Assembly (NCBI RefSeq): GCF_014645655.1
Contig: NZ_BMMD01000011.1
Location: 60,241 to 124,240, forward strand
DNA length: 64,000 nucleotides
Source: Agromyces bauzanensis
GTDB taxonomy: Bacteria > Actinomycetota > Actinomycetes > Actinomycetales > Microbacteriaceae
Direction of reading: 5' to 3'
Positions 9,160 to 18,469 of the stretch are shown here, one piece after another. Under the pieces are notes generated by a model. The model was not told where the DNA came from and did no database searches. It was given only the letters and a program-made list of their open reading frames with translations. The translations under genes and the position numbers were made by a program. The stretch's first letter is position 1, and every line of letters begins with the position of its first letter.

Positions 9160-9198
9160 GAGCGGATGCCCCGGGCGAGGCGCTCGGGGCATCCGCTC
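9160..9198 (+). terminator. Hairpin terminator after the EEP-fold gene
   Basis: Perfect 13-bp inverted repeat (gagcggatgcccc against its complement, 9160-9172 and 9186-9198) with a 13-base loop, 45 bases after the stop codon. There is no T-tract, as is common in high-GC actinobacteria. Confidence 0.6.
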
Positions 9199-9399
9199 GC
9201 TCGTCGACAGAAGACTCGAGCGAATCTCGAATCCGTGGGACCAAAGACCCGAAGCCGTCCCTTGCGGGGTGCGAACGTGATGTCGGTGCAGTGGAGCCCG
9301 AAACTTCAGGCATCAGCGTGAGTCGATGATCGCCCTATCGGGGGATGGGCCGACCTCCTCACCGGCGGGCGGTGGACCGGGAATGGGCCACCGCCCAGT

Positions 9400-9915
9400 T
9401 GATTGCAGCTGCGCGACGAGATCCGGCGCATCCAGCTGCGGCTCGGCATCACCTCGCTTCTCGTGACCCACGATCAGGAGGGGGCGCTCGCCGTCTCCGA
9501 CCGGATCGCGGTCATGCAGGCGGGTCGCATCGACCAGGTCGGCACGCCCGAGGAGCCGTACCTCCGACCCGCCACCGCACACGTGGCCGAGTTCGTGGGG
9601 CTGTCGAGCGTGCTGCCGGCCGTCGTCGCGGGCGGGGAGGCATCCGTGCTGGGCGTGATCATGCCGCTCATCGACGACGTGCCCGACGGCCCCGCCGAGG
9701 TGTTCGTGCGCCCCGAGAACGTGCACGTCGGCGGGCCGGTCGCGGCCGTGGTGCAGGAGAGCACGTTCCTCGGCAGCATGCGCCGCACGTTGCTGCGCAC
9801 CCAGGACGGCGCGCTCATCCGCATGCAGCATCCGGCACCCGAGCGGCAGGAGTTCGGCGAGCGCGTCGACGTCGGGTTCGACCCGGTGCCCGTGGCGGTG
9901 CGGCCGGCGGGCTGA
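9400..9915 (+). pseudogene. Truncated ABC-importer ATPase, 3' third plus TOBE domain
   Basis: Reads from codons for LQLRDEIRRIQ through the H-loop (VTHDQEGA) and the switch-proximal VMQAGRIDQVGTPEE into a C-terminal TOBE-like regulatory domain ending at TGA 9915. Everything N-terminal to this (Walker A, Q-loop, signature, Walker B) is missing, so ATP hydrolysis is impossible. Family: PotA/MalK/UgpC-type importer ATPases. A 9-bp inverted repeat (9367-9375/9388-9396) lies directly at the breakpoint. No permease or binding-protein gene is adjacent. Confidence 0.8.
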
Positions 9916-9959
9916 GGGCCGCCGGTTCGACAGGGGCCGCTCGCCGGCGCCGGGCGCGC

Positions 9960-10496
9960 CTACGCCGAGCGGGGCAGCCCGACGCGGTCGGGCACGGCCC
10001 CGACCACGCGCGGCAGCCAGTCCTCCACGTCGGGCCAGGCCCGGCCGGTCGGCAGCCGTCGCAGCAGCCGGGCGAGCGAGTCGTCGGCGTCGGGCCACGG
10101 GATGACCCGGGTCGGCGAGGCGCTCGCGAGCACGCCGAGCCACCAGTGCTTCCACGTCGTCGGCAGCTCCTCTGGATGCAGCACGACGTAGTAGTCGGGC
10201 ACGGCGATCGCGTGCCGCTCGGCCGCCGCGATCGCGCGTTCGATCTCGAGTTCGAGCACGCCGAACGTGGACTGGTCGTCGAAGAACTCGACCCAGGCGG
10301 CCGCGACGTGACCGAGCGGATCGTGGTCGTGCACGACGTAGGGCGAGTCGGCCGCGGCGGACCAGCGGGCCACCTCGTCGTCGGGCGCGTCGTCGAAGGT
10401 CGCCGCCCGGACGTTCGCGAACCGTTCGAGGGCGTGGATGGCCGACGTCGACTCGTCGCCGACGACGACCAGAGTGGTGCTTGTCGGTGCCTCCAT
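9960..10496 (-). CDS. Uncharacterised 178-aa protein
   Basis: A complete, well-biased ORF with start MEAPTSTTLVVVGDES. It has an N-terminal strand-turn-helix, an acidic middle (FDDAPDDEVARW, VVHDHDPLGHV, EFFDDQSTFGVLELE), a YYVVLHPEELP segment and a WKHWWLGVLAS helix. No transmembrane helix or signal is present. It resembles hypothetical proteins common in Microbacteriaceae; I do not recognise a domain and no function is assigned. The neighbours are an ABC ATPase remnant and a dehydrogenase in another transcription unit, so context does not help. Confidence 0.65.
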   Translation of the reverse strand: MEAPTSTTLVVVGDESTSAIHALERFANVRAATFDDAPDDEVARWSAAADSPYVVHDHDPLGHVAAAWVEFFDDQSTFGVLELEIERAIAAAERHAIAVPDYYVVLHPEELPTTWKHWWLGVLASASPTRVIPWPDADDSLARLLRRLPTGRAWPDVEDWLPRVVGAVPDRVGLPRSA

Positions 10497-10621
10497 TTTC
10501 GAATTCTACTTCGCTCCGGCGCGAGCGCGGCCTGACGCGCCCGGTCGGGTCTGCGCGCAAGACGCTCGTACGCCGCAGGTGTCAGTTCCGGCGGAAATGT
10601 GTGCACCCGCGGCAATGGCGG

Positions 10622-11626
10622 TCAGGCGATGCGGAGCACCACGTTGCCGCGCTTGCGGCCCGTGTCGACGTAGCGGTGCGCCTCGACCACGTCGAGGAGG
10701 TCGTAGCTGCGGTCGACGACGGGGCGGAACTCCCCCGCCTCGGCGAGCGCGGTGAGCTCGGCCAACTCGGCGCCGCCGATGGTCGCGCCGCGCATCGTCA
10801 CGAGCGTGCCGGTCCGCTTGGTGTGGCGGGCCGCGGTGATCGCGCCCTTCAGGCCGGTGATGACGAGGAGCAGCGCCCCGCCCGGCCTGATCGAGGACTC
10901 GACCCGCTCGAACGGCGCGTTGCCCACGCACTCCACGATGACGTCGTACCGCCGGCCCTCCGCGGCGAAGTCCTGGGTCGTGTGGTCGATCACGCGGTCG
11001 GCTCCGAGGGAGGCGACGAGCTCGGCGTTGCTCCCGCTGCACACCGCGGTGACCCGGGCGCCCCGGTGCTTCGCGAGCTGCACGGCCGCCGTGCCCACGG
11101 CCCCGGATGCCCCGTTGACGAGCACCTCGGTACCCGGCCCGATCTCGGCCATGCCGAGGTACGCGAGGGCGGTGTGTCCGCCGAACACCAGCGCGGCGGT
11201 CTCCTCCATGGTGAGGTTACGCGGCTTCGGCGCGATCGCGCCGTCCTGCTTCACCGTCACGTACTCGGCGTGCCCGCCGTACGCGGCGCCGAGCATGACC
11301 ATGACCTCGTCGCCCGGGGCGAAGCGGGTGACCTCGCTGCCGACGGCCTCGACCGTGCCCGCGGCATCCATGCCGAGGATGGGGTGGCGCGGCCGGAACA
11401 CGCCGAGCGAGATGGGGATGTAGAACCAGAGCCCTTTCGGCAGGTCGCGGGCCCGCGTGCGGTGGTCGGCGATGCTCACGGTGCTCGCATGCACCCGGAT
11501 GAGCACCTCGTCGGCCCGGGGCACGGGCTTCGGCACCTCTTCCACCTGCACCACCTCGGGGCCGCCGAAACGGCGGAGGACCGCGGCTCGCATCCTCGTG
11601 GCGGCCTTCACTCGTGTGTCGCTCAT
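10622..11626 (-). CDS. NAD(P)-dependent alcohol dehydrogenase / quinone oxidoreductase family
   Basis: 334 residues from ATG 11626 (GTGAGG upstream). It is a medium-chain reductase: GroES-like N-terminal domain (RRFGGPEVVQVEEVP, ILGMDAAGTVEAVG), then a Rossmann domain with NGASGAVGTAAVQLAKHRGA, DRVIDHTTQDF and the C-terminal VVEAHRYVDTGRKRGNVVLRI. The Cys cluster for structural zinc is absent, so it is of the zinc-independent quinone oxidoreductase/enoyl reductase type. It lies divergent from a TetR gene with palindromic operators in between, which strongly suggests TetR control, probably induced by a xenobiotic or electrophile. Confidence 0.88.
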   Translation of the reverse strand: MSDTRVKAATRMRAAVLRRFGGPEVVQVEEVPKPVPRADEVLIRVHASTVSIADHRTRARDLPKGLWFYIPISLGVFRPRHPILGMDAAGTVEAVGSEVTRFAPGDEVMVMLGAAYGGHAEYVTVKQDGAIAPKPRNLTMEETAALVFGGHTALAYLGMAEIGPGTEVLVNGASGAVGTAAVQLAKHRGARVTAVCSGSNAELVASLGADRVIDHTTQDFAAEGRRYDVIVECVGNAPFERVESSIRPGGALLLVITGLKGAITAARHTKRTGTLVTMRGATIGGAELAELTALAEAGEFRPVVDRSYDLLDVVEAHRYVDTGRKRGNVVLRIA

Positions 11627-11641
11627 GTCGGAATTCCTCAC

Positions 11642-11668
11642 CTTACGTTGTACGACTTACAATGTAAG
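11642..11668. promoter_or_regulatory. Tandem palindromic operator between the dehydrogenase and TetR genes
   Basis: A perfect interrupted palindrome CTTAC-AAT-GTAAG (11656-11668) is preceded 14 bases away by a near copy (11642-11654). The position, just upstream of the dehydrogenase start codon in the divergent intergenic region, is what a TetR repressor site would occupy. Binding by the adjacent regulator is inferred. Confidence 0.65.
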
Positions 11669-11758
11669 ATACCCTGGATTCAGAGATCTGTCGAGGGTTC
11701 GACGGCAACGGATGCCTCGCACGCTTGTAGCGTGGGGACGGAGGGGAGGTCCCACCGC

Positions 11759-12454
11759 ATGTCATCGACGGCCGAATCGCGCACCGCGCGCCGCGCCCCA
11801 CTGACGCGCGACCGCGTGCTCGAGGCCGCGGTCGAGCTCGCCGACACGGCCGGCATCGACGGACTCACGATCCGCCGCCTGGCCGTCGAGCTCGGGGTCG
11901 AGCCGATGTCGCTCTACTACCACGTGCCCAACAAGGAGGCGATCCTCGACGGCATCGTCGACCTCGTCTTCCGCGAGATCGAGGAGGCGGTCGGCGGGTT
12001 CGTCGTCGCCGAGACGGATGCCGCGTGGAAGACCACCCTCCGCACCCGCATCCTCACCGCTCGCGAGGTGATGCTGCGGCATCCGTGGGCCCCTGGCGTC
12101 ATGGACACGCGCACCGAACTGGGCCTCGCCAACGCGCGCTACGTCGACGCCGTCGTGGGCATTCTCCGGTCGGGCGGGCTCTCGTTCGACCTCATCCACC
12201 ACTCACTGCACGCACTCGGCAGCCGCATGTACGGGTTCTCGCAGGAGCTGGGTGCCGCCGACGACGGAAGCGCGCCCGACCCCGAGGTGCTCGCGCAGAT
12301 GACCGAGCACGTGCCGCACCTCGCCGCGATGCTCTCGGTCGTCGCGCACGACGACCCCGACTCCACGCTCGGCTGGTGCGACGACCGATTCGAGTTCGAG
12401 TTCGGCCTCGACCTCATCCTCGACGGGATCGAGCGGCGAGCCCTCGGCGGCTGA
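11759..12454 (+). CDS. TetR/AcrR family transcriptional regulator with TetR_C_1-type ligand domain
   Basis: 231 residues from ATG 11759, following a GGAGGGGAGG purine tract. N-terminal helix-turn-helix: LTRDRVLEAAVELAD, DGLTIRRLAVELGVE, PMSLYYHVPNKEAIL (about residues 20-70). The C-terminal half has the spaced helices of classical TetR proteins (HPWAPGVMDTR, FEFEFGLDLILDGI). It is divergent from the quinone oxidoreductase-type gene with palindromic sites between them, so probably a local repressor of that gene and of itself. The ligand is unknown. Confidence 0.9.
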   Translation: MSSTAESRTARRAPLTRDRVLEAAVELADTAGIDGLTIRRLAVELGVEPMSLYYHVPNKEAILDGIVDLVFREIEEAVGGFVVAETDAAWKTTLRTRILTAREVMLRHPWAPGVMDTRTELGLANARYVDAVVGILRSGGLSFDLIHHSLHALGSRMYGFSQELGAADDGSAPDPEVLAQMTEHVPHLAAMLSVVAHDDPDSTLGWCDDRFEFEFGLDLILDGIERRALGG

Positions 12455-12462
12455 CGGGGCGC

Positions 12463-13077
12463 TCAGCCCGCGAGCCGTGCCGGGTCCACGGGCCCGTCGA
12501 GCCCCCGCCGCACGTCGGCGAACTCCGCGCCGCCGACCGTGAGCACCTGCCACGAGGCATCCGTGAAGCGCAGCATCGACGACGACGCGTTGTCGAGCCG
12601 CGGATAGTGGCGCGCATCGTGCCCCGTGATGGCGGCGAGCGCGTGCCGGATGAGCGTGCCATGCGCAACCGCGAGCAAGCGGACACGCCCGTGGTCGCGA
12701 GCGATGCGCTCGAGGGCCCGGATGCCGCGTGGCCCCACCTCGTGGTCGGGTTCCTTGTCGGCGAAGTCGCGGTCGGGCCACCGCGCGTCGAGCTCGGCCA
12801 CGAGCGTGCCCTCTGCGGCGCCGAAGTCCTGCTCGATGAGCTCGTCATAGGGGCTGCCGAGGGGCACGCCGATCGTCGACGCGATGATCTCGGCGGTCTC
12901 CCGCGCCCGCCCGAGCGGGGAGCTCACGACGGCGTCCCACGGCTCGGCCGCGAGCGCGGATGCCGCGACGCGCGCCTGCTCGCGCCCCGTGTCGTTGAGG
13001 GGGATGTCGGTGCGGCCCTGCATGCGCCCCGCGAGGTTCCAGTCGGTCTGTCCGTGGCGGATGAGGGCGAGCAGCAT
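12463..13077 (-). CDS. Histidine phosphatase family protein (phosphoglycerate mutase-like)
   Basis: 204 residues from ATG 13077; the longer in-frame extension is unsupported. The catalytic RHG motif is at residues 7-9 (LIRHGQTDWN), LNDTGREQA and SSPLGRARETA follow, and the second catalytic His is in VAHGTLIRH. These are branch 1 histidine phosphatase features. Such proteins dephosphorylate small metabolites such as alpha-ribazole phosphate or sugar phosphates; the substrate is undetermined. It converges on the TetR gene, the stops being 8 bases apart. Confidence 0.9.
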   Translation of the reverse strand: MLLALIRHGQTDWNLAGRMQGRTDIPLNDTGREQARVAASALAAEPWDAVVSSPLGRARETAEIIASTIGVPLGSPYDELIEQDFGAAEGTLVAELDARWPDRDFADKEPDHEVGPRGIRALERIARDHGRVRLLAVAHGTLIRHALAAITGHDARHYPRLDNASSSMLRFTDASWQVLTVGGAEFADVRRGLDGPVDPARLAG

Positions 13078-13253
13078 GACGCCCAGCCTAAGCGAGCCCG
13101 GCTGGATGGCTGCCGATGCCCGGCCCCGCGGGGCCGCGAGCCTCGGTGCGAACCCTGAGGAAATCTCGGTGTCCGGCACTGATGTGTCGGGGGCCGCGGG
13201 AGCGCACGCTATGGCAGTACCCCGATCCATCCGATCCGTCGAGGAGACGACCG

Positions 13254-14105
13254 ATGACCGACACCGCAGTACCCGCCGCCACCGCAGTACCCGCCGCCAC
13301 CGACGCCGACCGCGCGTTGAAGACCAAGCATCGCGCGATGTGGGCGTCGGGCGACTACCCCACCCTCGCCTCCGAGCTCATCTGGGAGCTCGGCCCACGG
13401 CTCGTCGCGGCCACCGACGTGCGACCCGGCCAGCGCGTGCTCGACATCGCCGCGGGCACCGGCAACGTGGCCATCCCGGCCGCCCTGCGCGGCGCGTCCG
13501 TGGTCGCGAGCGACCTCACGCCCGAGTTGTTCGGGGTGGGCCGCCGACTCGCCGCCGAGGCCGGGGCGGAGCTCGAGTGGCGTGAAGCCGACGCGGAGGC
13601 GCTGCCCTTCGCCGACGACTCGTTCGACGTCACGGTCTCGAGCGTTGGCATCATGTTCGCGCCCCACCATCAGGCGGCCGCCGACGAGCTCGTGCGCGTC
13701 ACGACCCCCGGCGGACGTCTCGGCCTCATCAGCTGGACGCCCGAGGGCTTCATCGGCCGGATGTTCAAGGTCATGAAGCCGTTCGCCGCGCCGCTGCCCG
13801 AGGGCGCACATCCCGCGCCGCTCTGGGGCGACGAGCAGCACGTGCGCGACCTGTTGGGCGACCGGGTCGCCGACGTGGCCGCCGAGCGCCAGACCGTCGA
13901 CATCCGGTTCGAGACGGGCGCGGCGTTCCGCGACTACTTCAAGCGCAACTACGGCCCCACGATCGCGGTCTACAACCGCATCGCCGACGACCCCGACCAG
14001 GTCGCCGCCCTCGACGCGGCACTGGCCGCCCATGGCAACGACGCCCTCGACGCCCCCGGCGTGATGCAGTGGGAGTACCTCCTGCTCACCGCCCGCCTGC
14101 GTTGA
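13254..14105 (+). CDS. Class I SAM-dependent methyltransferase (UbiE/Methyltransf_11 type)
   Basis: 283 residues from ATG 13254 (gaggag upstream). Motif I is LDIAAGTGNVAIPAA, motif II ASDLTPELF, the post-motif is ALPFADDSFDVTVSSVGIMFAPHHQ and motif III TTPGGRLGLISWTPEGF. The last third (ETGAAFRDYFKRNYGPTIAVY) is a substrate-binding cap seen in ubiquinone/menaquinone-like methyltransferases of actinobacteria. The extreme N-terminus carries a tandem duplication of six codons (TAVPAA twice) that looks like replication slippage and should be harmless. It is followed by a 73-aa gene in the same direction. Confidence 0.88.
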   Translation: MTDTAVPAATAVPAATDADRALKTKHRAMWASGDYPTLASELIWELGPRLVAATDVRPGQRVLDIAAGTGNVAIPAALRGASVVASDLTPELFGVGRRLAAEAGAELEWREADAEALPFADDSFDVTVSSVGIMFAPHHQAAADELVRVTTPGGRLGLISWTPEGFIGRMFKVMKPFAAPLPEGAHPAPLWGDEQHVRDLLGDRVADVAAERQTVDIRFETGAAFRDYFKRNYGPTIAVYNRIADDPDQVAALDAALAAHGNDALDAPGVMQWEYLLLTARLR

Positions 14106-14129
14106 GAGGGCCCGAACGGAAGATCCATC

Positions 14130-14351
14130 GTGTACCAATCCGCAGATCACGTCGTCTGGGAGCTCCACCGGCTCGGCGAGCAGCGCATGCTCGAGGAGCT
14201 CGAGCGGCGGCGCGTCGTCGCTGAACGGCTCGCCGAGACCCGGGACGCCGAAGCGGGGGTGACGGATGCCGCGAGCTCCCGCCGGGGCATCCGTGCCCTG
14301 CTTCCCCGGAAGCTCCGCCCGCTGACGCCACCGCGCACGGCCGAGAGCTGA
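14130..14351 (+). CDS. Small helical protein, 73 aa, unknown
   Basis: GTG start at 14130 with CGGAAG upstream, 24 bases after the methyltransferase, so probably cotranscribed. The product begins MYQSADHVVWELHRLG and continues with a charged helix rich in Glu/Arg (MLEELERRRVVAERLAE) and a basic Pro-rich end. No family recognised. A strong hairpin follows, supporting the end of a transcription unit here. Confidence 0.6.
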   Translation: MYQSADHVVWELHRLGEQRMLEELERRRVVAERLAETRDAEAGVTDAASSRRGIRALLPRKLRPLTPPRTAES

Positions 14352-14369
14352 CGACGCACTGCACCGCCC

Positions 14370-14403
14370 GGGTCCGCCCCCTCCCCACCGGAGGGGCGGA
14401 CCC
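14370..14403 (+). terminator. Long GC-rich hairpin terminator
   Basis: Inverted repeat gggtccgcccc..ctcc / ggaggggcggaccc (14370-14384 against 14390-14403), 14 paired bases with one bulged C and a five-base loop. It lies 18 bases after the stop of the 73-aa gene. Confidence 0.7.
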
Positions 14404-14480
14404 GAGTCCGGCCGATCGGACGAGGCGATTCGAGCCGATCGGCCGAGCCGCGGGCGAGCCCGCCTCGAGAGCATCGAGGC

Positions 14481-14905
14481 ATGAGCGAATCATCCGTCAC
14501 GCGCCCGTCACCCATCGCCCACGAGACCGGTCCCCGGTCGACCGCACCGCGTCCGGCCCGATCGAGGCCGGCCCGCGCCTGGCTCGCCGTCACGGGGCCC
14601 CTCCTGCTGAGCCTCGTGCCGGTCGTGGCCGGAGCCGCACGGCTCACGGAGTTGTCGAGCGGCGCGGCCGTCACACCCGACAACGCGCGGTTGTTCGAGG
14701 CGCCCGTGCCCGTGGTGCTGCACATCGTGGGCGCGACCGTGTTCAGCGTGCTCGGCGCGTTCCAGTTCGTGCCCTCGCTGCGCCGCCGCCGCTGGCACCG
14801 GCTCGCCGGGCGCGTCGTCGTTCCTGCCGGGTTCGTCGCGGCGCTCTCCGGGCTCTGGATGAGCGCATTCTTCCGCCTTCCCTCGATCGACGGCGAGGCG
14901 CCCGG
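14481..14905 (+). pseudogene. DUF2306 membrane protein, N-terminal part only
   Basis: ATG 14481 begins a membrane protein of DUF2306 character: a basic N-terminus, a helix in VTGPLLLSLVPVVAGAARL, then VLHIVGATVFSVLGAFQFVP, RRRWHRLAGRVVVPAGFVAALSGLWM. Family members have further helices, but here similarity stops after FFRLP (about 14900) and the frame runs straight into an unrelated ATPase sequence. It is therefore a truncated gene fused in frame to a neighbour by deletion. Confidence 0.7.
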
Positions 14906-14931
14906 AACGGATGCCTCGACGTCGGTCGCGG

Positions 14932-16565
14932 TGGCGCTCGCGGCGAACCCGTACCTGCTCGTGCTCGACAACGTCGACCGGGTCGGTCCCGCCGTCGGCG
15001 AGATCGTGGCGAGGGCGCAGTCCGTCGCCCCCGACCTCCGCGTGCTGACGACGTCGCGAACCCCCATCGGCGACCCCGCCGAGGGCGTGTTCCCGCTGGC
15101 CCCGCTCACGACCGAGGGGCCCGATGCCGCAGCCGTCGCGATGTTCCTCGACCGTCTCGGCGCGGCCGGTCGTGCGGCGGCGGCACCGATGACGCTGTCG
15201 GCCGCCGAACCCTCGCCCGCGACTTCGCCGCCCTCGACCGGGCCGCGCCCGAAGGCCGTCACCGCACGCTCGAGACCGCGTTCGACTGGACCTGGGACCT
15301 GCTCAGCGACGAGGAACGCGACGTGCTCTGCCGGCTCGCCGCACTCCCCCGCACCTTCGACGTCGACCTCGCAGTGGCGGTCACGCACCCGGGGGCCGAG
15401 GGCGTGCTGGTTCGTCTCCTCGACCACTCCTTGGTCGTGCCGGCCGGCGGGCGGCCGCGCCGATTCCGGCCGCTCGCCGTCATGCGCGAGTTCGTGCGGG
15501 CGCGAACCGATCCCGCCGTGATCCGAGAGGTGCTGCAACGGCACGCCGAATACCTCGACGAGGTCGTGACCGAGTTCGTGCGGCACGCGCGCACCGACGA
15601 CAGCGCCGAGGCGGTGCACACCTCGGAGACGCTCTGCCCCGAGGTCAACACGGCCGTGCGTTGGGCGCTCGCGGCGGGGCATCCATCGGCCGTCTCCCTC
15701 GCCGCCTCGCTGGCCGTGGGTGTCGAGCAGTACGGCTCGGACGTCGACAGCGTGCGCACGCTCGCCATGGCGGCGAAGGACGAGCGGGTGCGTGCCGAGG
15801 CATCCGCCAGACAGCTGCTCGATCTCGGCATCGGGCTCGCCTTCGTCGACGTGCATCTCGTCGACGAGCTCGCACAGCGTGCGCTCGCCCGAGCCGACGA
15901 CCCGCGGTCGCGCCTCGCCGCCACCCACCTCGCAGGCCTCGCCGACGCCTACCTCGACCGGATCCCCGATGCGCTGGCCCACCTCGACGAGGCCGAACAG
16001 CTCGCCGTCGAACTCGACGACGCATGGCAGCTCGCCGCGGTGCATCAGATGCGCGGGGTCGCGTACCGCCACGCCTCGCCGCCGGACTCCGCCCGCGCAC
16101 GCGAACAACGCGCGATTCATGATGGGGTTCTCGGCAGCGGAGGACCGGCTCGGGCCCGAGCGGGCGGCGAGATTGGCGGCCGAGTGCGCCGACTACGCCC
16201 AGCGCACCGGCAACGTGCACGAGCTCGCGCACGCCCACCTCGTGCAGGCCATGCTGCGAACGGATGCCGCGACCGCGAGGGCGACCGAGCCGGGCCGACG
16301 ACCCGGCAACGCGACCGATGCGGCCGACCGGGACGACCTCCTCGAGCTCACGGCCACCTTCCGGCGCCTCGGCGACCTGCGGTGCATGACGCGCTGCCTC
16401 CTGCTTCGGGAGCGGCTCGCCCGCCCCGACGAACGCGCCGAGCTCCTCGAGGAGGCGGTCGGGGTGGCGCATGCCGCCGGAGATCTCACCAACCAGGTCA
16501 CCGCGCTCACCCGCATGGTCCGCGCGCACCGGCAGCGCGTCGACGACTCGGGACCGGTGTCCCGT
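14932..16565 (+). pseudogene. Decayed AfsR/LuxR-type regulator ATPase (STAND/TPR) with two or more frameshifts
   Basis: The first piece, in the DUF2306 frame, has the Walker B-like LLVLDNVDRV and the sensor stretch VLTTSRTPIGDPAEGVFPL. At about 15190 the frame changes, and RTLETAFDWTWDLLSDEERDVL starts the winged-helix/TPR part (to about 16110). There the frame changes again (FMMGFSAAEDRLGPERAARL to about 16560). The Walker A-bearing N-terminus and any DNA-binding domain are absent. Order and motifs match predicted-ATPase regulators of the AfsR/BTAD class. It cannot yield a functional protein. Confidence 0.75.
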
Positions 16566-16664
16566 GACAGCGGGACACGTCGGCTGACACGATGTTCCGA
16601 TGACCGTCGCCACGAGCCGCACCACGGCAGCCTCCGCGTCGGCGTCACCCGACGCACTCGCCCG

Positions 16665-17480
16665 TCAGCCGGGCTCGCCGAGCGGCCCGGTGCCGGTACC
16701 GTCGGGCACGGTGCGCACCTCGATGAGCTCCTCGCGCCCTGATCCACCGGCCACGTCGAGGGCGAGCAGCGGTCCGAGGTCGCGCGCGTAGAACTTGTAC
16801 TCGACGACCTCCGGTTCGAGCGCGTTCGTGTCGCTCGTGACGAGCACGTCGTCGAAGGCCCCGTAGGGCGCCTCGGCCCGTTCGCCGACGCGGAGCACCT
16901 CGCCGACGTCCTCGGCCTCGCCCTGCAGGTACTCCTGCCGGTACGACTGCCCCGGCTTCGGGTCGGCGGGCAGCAGCACGCCCGCCTGGGCGCCGTCGAC
17001 ACCGGCCTCGAACGACCCCTCGGTCGTGACGATCTCGCCGTCCTCGAACTCGGCGGTGGCCTCGCCGAGGTACCAGACCGAGCCGTCGTCGCGCTGCGCG
17101 TACCAGTCGAAGGTGTCCTCGACGATCTCGTGGCCGCGGTAGACGGTGTCGCGCACCACTCGCGCGGTGATGCCGTTCGCGATCTCCCTCGTGTCGGTGG
17201 TCGCCGTGACGACCACGCTCAGCTCCTCGCCGTCGGCGCCGACTTCGCGGTACTCCCACTGCGTACCGGGCGACATCGGCCAGTACGGATGGTCGATGTC
17301 TGCACTGAACTCGTCGGGGTCGAGCTCGACGATCTCGCCGCCCTGGGGGAGCGACGACTCGTCGGCGGTGGGGGCGCCCGTGCACGCGGCGAGCGCGAGC
17401 GTGCCGGCCACGAGGGCCACCGCCGCGTGCGCCACCCGGCGCAGGCCCCCCGGCCGGCGCCGTGCATCCCCTGAGCCCAT
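16665..17480 (-). CDS. Secreted lipoprotein, 271 aa
   Basis: ATG 17480 preceded by a perfect AGGAGGTG site. A basic N-terminus and hydrophobic stretch end in the lipobox LALAAC (Cys about residue 36), so the protein is anchored outside the membrane. The mature domain is beta-rich and acidic: YWPMSPGTQWEYRE, a central TFDWYAQRDDGSVWYLGE, and VLVTSDTNALEPEVVEYKFYA, a pattern seen in uncharacterised extracellular proteins that resemble LolA/VioE-like beta barrels. No catalytic motif. The same frame runs upstream without a stop into the DUF6766 remnant, but the signal sequence and RBS fix the start here. Confidence 0.82.
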   Translation of the reverse strand: MGSGDARRRPGGLRRVAHAAVALVAGTLALAACTGAPTADESSLPQGGEIVELDPDEFSADIDHPYWPMSPGTQWEYREVGADGEELSVVVTATTDTREIANGITARVVRDTVYRGHEIVEDTFDWYAQRDDGSVWYLGEATAEFEDGEIVTTEGSFEAGVDGAQAGVLLPADPKPGQSYRQEYLQGEAEDVGEVLRVGERAEAPYGAFDDVLVTSDTNALEPEVVEYKFYARDLGPLLALDVAGGSGREELIEVRTVPDGTGTGPLGEPG

Positions 17481-17699
17481 GAGCCACCTCCTGGCGAAGC
17501 CCCGCGAGATCCGAGCGGATGTCGCGTTCCGGCGAGCCAGCCGGCCCAGCCCGACGATGCGACTGTACGCCGGTCCTCGGGCGGCGGGAACCCCGCGCCG
17601 GCCCCGACTGCTGAGCAGGATCTCGGCACGCGCGGGACTCAGCAGCGCACCGAGCGAGCGCGACGCACCCTCGGAGTCGCGCGCCCACGTCTCGGTCAC

Positions 17700-18347
17700 G
17701 CCCTGCGCCGGGCCGACCGGCTTCGACTCCGACGATCCCCGTTGGCGGAGGAAGATCGACAATGCGATCATGCTGCCGACCGCGAGGAACTCGGACTGCC
17801 AGTTCTGCAGCGTGCGGTTCCAGAAATCGGCCGAGACGAGGTACTCGGCCCATGAGATCGCGGCCTGGCTGTGCTCGACCTGTTCCGAGTTGAACACCAC
17901 GACCCCCGCGAGCGACTGCGCCAGCCGCGACAGCAGGAAGATCGCGCCCATCACGAGGAGCAGCAAGTTCGAGAGGACGGCGCGCCGTCAGTCGGCGGCC
18001 TTCGCCCACTTCGGCGAGTCGGGGCGGGCATGCTCGCCCACCAGCTGCTCCTCGTCAGTGCCGAGGCCCTCCTCACCGGGCTTCTTGGATTCGGGAGAGC
18101 CCTTCTGCACGAGCCAGATCGTGGCGAGGATGAACAGGAAGAGCTGCAGATACTCGTACTGCCGGTTCTCGGCCACGTCGACGACGAACTCCGACGACGT
18201 GATGAACTCGCCCCAGCCGACGGGCGGCGCGCCGTGCGACGCCTCCTTCTCGTTGAACTCGATCGGGCCGGTGATCGACTGGCCGATCAGGGCCAACACG
18301 AAGAGCGAGCCGAAGGCGGTGCTGAGCTCGTGCTGTCGCATGCGCAT
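17700..18347 (-). pseudogene. DUF6766 membrane protein interrupted by an in-frame TGA
   Basis: Starts at ATG 18347 (MRMRQHELSTAFGSLF). The two-fold repeated DUF6766 architecture is clear. Repeat 1 has a helix, then IGQSITG, EFNEKEASHG and FLFILATIWLVQKGSPESKKP. Repeat 2 has a helix, then LAQSLAG, VFNSEQVEHS, NWQSEFLAVGSMIALSIFLRQRG and SSESKPV. Between them a single TGA (17988-17990) interrupts the same frame, where a Trp codon TGG would restore continuity (KAAD-stop-RRAVLSN). The normal stop after repeat 2 is also missing. Partial products of 119 aa may be made. Confidence 0.75.
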
Positions 18348-18469
18348 GTCGCTCACCTGCCCATCAACCCGATGGCGAGCATGTTCGCCAAGACCACCCG
18401 GATCGCCGCGAGCCACGACGCTGTCAACGGGTGCGGGTACCACTCTGCACGGGTGAGTGGGATGTCCGA

